This document shows, piece by piece, positions 62,070 through 64,000 of a stretch of DNA of 64,000 bases (position 1 is the stretch's first letter; the number at the start of each line of letters is the position of its first letter). Origin of the DNA: Bacillota bacterium (lineage in GTDB: Bacteria; Bacillota; Clostridia; Lachnospirales; Lachnospiraceae); NCBI GenBank assembly GCA_023418475.1, contig JAEZZO010000033.1:124001-188000 (forward strand). The letters run 5' to 3'. A program made the position numbers and the translations under genes. The notes beneath the pieces were generated by a model. That model saw only the letters and a program-made list of their open reading frames with translations, was not told the DNA's origin and made no database searches.

Positions 62070-62378
62070 TTAAAAAATAAAACCTGCGGCATATACGGTT
62101 AGGATTGCCCCGACAGCTACAATGACCAGGCTTTTCTCAAAGTAAGCAAGTATCAAAGCGACGATTGTACCGCAGACAGCTGTAGCGGGAGAGCCCGTAG
62201 AATAGATGATATCCGGGAAGGTTAGCGCTCCCAGTACGGCATAGGGTACATATTGCAGGAAAGATTTTATATGTTTTGATTTTATTTCCTTATGAAATAT
62301 AGCTAAGGGCAGCACTCTGGGCAAATATGTGACAATAGCCATGAAAAGAACTGCAACGAAAGCTGTTTTTGTACTCAT
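62070..62378 (-). CDS. azlD: Branched-chain amino acid exporter subunit AzlD
   Basis: The 102-residue protein has four membrane segments: AFVAVLFMAIVTYLPRVLPL, FLQYVPYAVLGALTFPDI, TAVCGTIVALILAYFEKS and VIVAVGAILTVYAAG. This is the AzlD family. With AzlC it exports branched-chain amino acids or analogues such as azaleucine. Its GTGGAGG ribosome site is inside the end of azlC and the start codon lies beside the azlC stop. Confidence 0.93.
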   Translation of the reverse strand: MSTKTAFVAVLFMAIVTYLPRVLPLAIFHKEIKSKHIKSFLQYVPYAVLGALTFPDIIYSTGSPATAVCGTIVALILAYFEKSLVIVAVGAILTVYAAGFIF

Positions 62379-62379
62379 T

Positions 62380-63102
62380 CTATTCCTCCACTTCCTGTTT
62401 CGTCTGATCTGCTTCGTTTATTGGAAATAAATAAGCGCCAAATCCTGCTCCGAGAAAGGTTGCTATAATAACACGAAAGCCGGAGGAGACGCAAGCGAAG
62501 ACCGGAAGATACCGGAGTATGCAGACGACGGCCACGGATACTGTGATGATTAGAGCCACTGGCAATGATTTTTTCGCAGAAGGAATAATAATTGCGATGA
62601 ACATGCCATAAAGAGCAATTCCCATAGCACTGCTTAAAGTCTCTGGCAGAGTAGCACAGATCATTGCTCCGAAAGCAGTACCTGCAGTCCAGCCGAGAAA
62701 GGGACCTGTGATTAAACCAAGCAGGAAGGGAAACGAAAGACGGCCCTCTTCCATGGATGCAACGGCAAAGGTCTCATCGGTGACTCCAAAAGCAACAAAA
62801 AGTCTTTTGGGGAGAGTCATGTTATTCGTAAGCCGTTGGGTCAGAGAGAGCGACATTAGCAAATAGCGTATGTTAATGAGTAAGGTAGTTAACGTAATTT
62901 CAAGTAAGCCGGCTTGCTGTATAATAAGGTTTGTTCCAGCAAACTGACCGGCTGAAGTTAAGTTTGACATAGAGATAAATATGGCCAGCCATACCGGTAA
63001 ACCTCCGGATACAGCCATTAATCCGAAGGTAGTGGATACCGGAAAATAACCGAGTGCAATTGGAAAACCTCTATTTAAACCATGCAGGAAATCTTTCTTC
63101 AT
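62380..63102 (-). CDS. azlC: Branched-chain amino acid exporter subunit AzlC
   Basis: The start at 63102 gives 240 residues (MKKDFLHGLNRGFPIALGYF); a GTG 12 bases upstream is possible. Family marks are PIALGYFPVSTTFGLMAVSG, NIRYLLMSLSLTQRL, FGVTDETFAVASMEEG and GPFLGWTAGTAFGA, over about seven membrane segments. It is the large AzlCD export subunit, the outward counterpart of the liv importer in this window. No Lrp/AzlB regulator lies beside it. The last codons of this acidic tail overlap the azlD ribosome site. Confidence 0.93.
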   Translation of the reverse strand: MKKDFLHGLNRGFPIALGYFPVSTTFGLMAVSGGLPVWLAIFISMSNLTSAGQFAGTNLIIQQAGLLEITLTTLLINIRYLLMSLSLTQRLTNNMTLPKRLFVAFGVTDETFAVASMEEGRLSFPFLLGLITGPFLGWTAGTAFGAMICATLPETLSSAMGIALYGMFIAIIIPSAKKSLPVALIITVSVAVVCILRYLPVFACVSSGFRVIIATFLGAGFGAYLFPINEADQTKQEVEE

Positions 63103-63689
63103 ATATAAATTCACTCATTTCGTTAAATCATTTCTGTAAAATAAAGTTCTGAAGATGCAAACTGTGTTGTGTCTGATGATGCATTGATTAGTATAAAATG
63201 CAATTTCAATTATACCTCATACAACCTGAAAATCAATCAATATTATTCCAGATGAATGAAAAAGATGCAAATATAGTTACTCTTTACAAAAAATCATAAT
63301 CCATTGCTATGCTTCTGATAAGTGTATATCATCTTATATCGGAAACATTTACAGGATACAGTAATATCGTGTATTGTTATCATGAAGAATTTTGTCGAAT
63401 ATAAATACATACAGATGGTGTCGAATTCTAGTAGAAATAATTAATTGATAAAGTAGCAGTATTATTATATAATCGCGGTATATGAATACAGCAAGCAGTA
63501 AGATAAATCATATATTTTAATCAGAAATATTGATAAAGTATTGATTTTTCTTAGCATTATAGTATGATGTTAAGAGGGATGTAAATATTGCTAATTATTT
63601 CATCAGAGGCAGAGACCTCAATATTAATTATTTGGGGAAAAATAATATAGAAACAGTTTAATGAGAGCTTTATTTGAAGGAGCCTAGAT
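63103..63689. other. 587-base AT-rich divergent region
   Basis: It separates azlC from the next plus-strand gene. Apart from the promoter pair at 63541 nothing supported is seen. Minus-strand frames here lack ribosome sites. Confidence 0.5.
63541..63568 (+). promoter_or_regulatory. Possible promoter of the small protein gene
   Basis: TTGATT (63541-63546) and TATGAT (63563-63568) are 16 bases apart. Confidence 0.35.
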
Positions 63690-63833
63690 ATGATTAATTT
63701 TGATGAAGAGATCGAAAAATTCCAACCAAGCTTAGAAATTGAACAAGCAGAAGATATCATAAATAGCAACGACTTGACGGACATTACAGACATTTTAAAA
63801 GAACTACTGAAGAAAAATGAAAATAACAAATAA
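63690..63833 (+). CDS. 47-residue acidic protein
   Basis: The ATG follows GAAGGAG. The protein begins MINFDEEIEKFQPSLEIEQ and continues with SNDLTDITDILKELLKK, a mostly helical, acidic peptide with a basic end (KKNENNK). It is followed 65 bases later by a zinc-ribbon gene in the same direction. It is too short for family assignment by eye, but the ribosome site and codon pattern support a real gene. The function is unknown. Confidence 0.65.
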   Translation: MINFDEEIEKFQPSLEIEQAEDIINSNDLTDITDILKELLKKNENNK

Positions 63834-63898
63834 CGAATGGAATAGATCGAACAGGCAGAATATGGAACAGGCTGCCTGACGGCAGAAGGGAGGACGCT

Positions 63899-64000
63899 AT
63901 GATTTGCCCGAATTGTGGAAGTAATGTATCGGACAAGAGAAAGCGCTGCGACCGGTGCGGCACTGACTTGGCATTGTATCAAAAGATATACAGAGCTTCT
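63899..64000 (+). CDS. Zinc-ribbon protein, N-terminal part (cut by window end)
   Basis: The ATG follows GGGAGG at five bases. The visible 34 residues contain a complete zinc ribbon, CPNCGSNVSDKRKRCDRCG, then DLALYQKIYRAS leading out of the window. This type of start is common in Clostridial membrane or TPR-containing proteins of unknown role. The rest is not visible. Confidence 0.75.
   Translation, partial: MICPNCGSNVSDKRKRCDRCGTDLALYQKIYRAS

Noticed and set aside
63557..63982. 141-codon minus-strand frame at the window end
   Set aside because: It is antisense to two plus-strand genes with good ribosome sites and zinc-ribbon coding.

Overview
The window is low-GC Firmicute DNA, most likely from an anaerobic, possibly spore-forming member of the Lachnospiraceae (Clostridia). 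The signs are AT-rich intergenic DNA, strong GGAGG-type ribosome binding sites, sigma-A promoters, a dgt-dnaG-rpoD replication/transcription cluster, a glycyl-radical pyruvate formate-lyase, FeoAB, a VanRS-like two-component pair, and SleB-like and SpoIID-like proteins. The genus is inferred from gene content, not established. No rRNA, tRNA, CRISPR array, prophage or intact insertion sequence was seen.

Layout. 1-5700: end of a surface-polysaccharide locus (a cut glycosyltransferase, a pyruvyl-transferase/F420-hydrogenase-beta fusion, an LCP ligase and a polyprenyl-phosphate sugar transferase). 5900-9720: an HtrA protease with a repeat-rich N-terminus, a divergent stand-alone ClpX-type unfoldase and a small zinc-ribbon protein. 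9730-14911: a complete branched-chain amino acid ABC importer (livJHMGF order) with two structured leaders. 15000-19440: a cytidylate-kinase-like protein, two aminotransferases (one HisC), a CheY-like receiver and QueH. 19700-29400: feoAB, dgt-dnaG-rpoD, trmK, a TGS-domain nucleoside kinase and RNase P RNA on the minus strand. 29560-35480: a VanRS-like pair, an AP2-like/degenerate-HNH protein, a SleB-type hydrolase, and thrC with a coupled leader ORF. 35780-40630: a very strongly promoted Ig-like surface protein followed by an O-antigen-ligase-like membrane protein. 41195-44356: pflB under a ZTP riboswitch and an ECF S-component. 44850-49842: an AI-2E family permease, a Panacea-like regulator, typA and a two-OB-fold SSB-like protein. 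50100-52530: a lysine riboswitch and dapAB. 52560-57570: a Gld-type ABC module (GldA, GldF, GldG-like plus DUF4340). 58100-64000: a SpoIID-domain protein, a BrkB-type membrane protein, azlCD, a 47-residue protein and the start of a zinc-ribbon protein.

The regulation can be read quite directly. The lysine riboswitch controls dapAB, the ZTP riboswitch controls pflB, and many genes have clean -35/-10 pairs with 17-base spacing. Several short perfect inverted repeats look like operators without known regulators. Amino acid metabolism recurs (liv, azlCD, thrC, dapAB, hisC), and so does cell-surface construction.

The least explained items are: a family of about 137-bp palindromic elements with related copies at four loci; a ClpX paralogue that keeps its ClpP-docking and pore-1 loops but lacks the RKH loop; a protein with two AP2-like domains around an HNH motif that has lost its histidine; an orphan Panacea-type regulator with direct repeats at its promoter; and a surface protein beside its probable glycan ligase.
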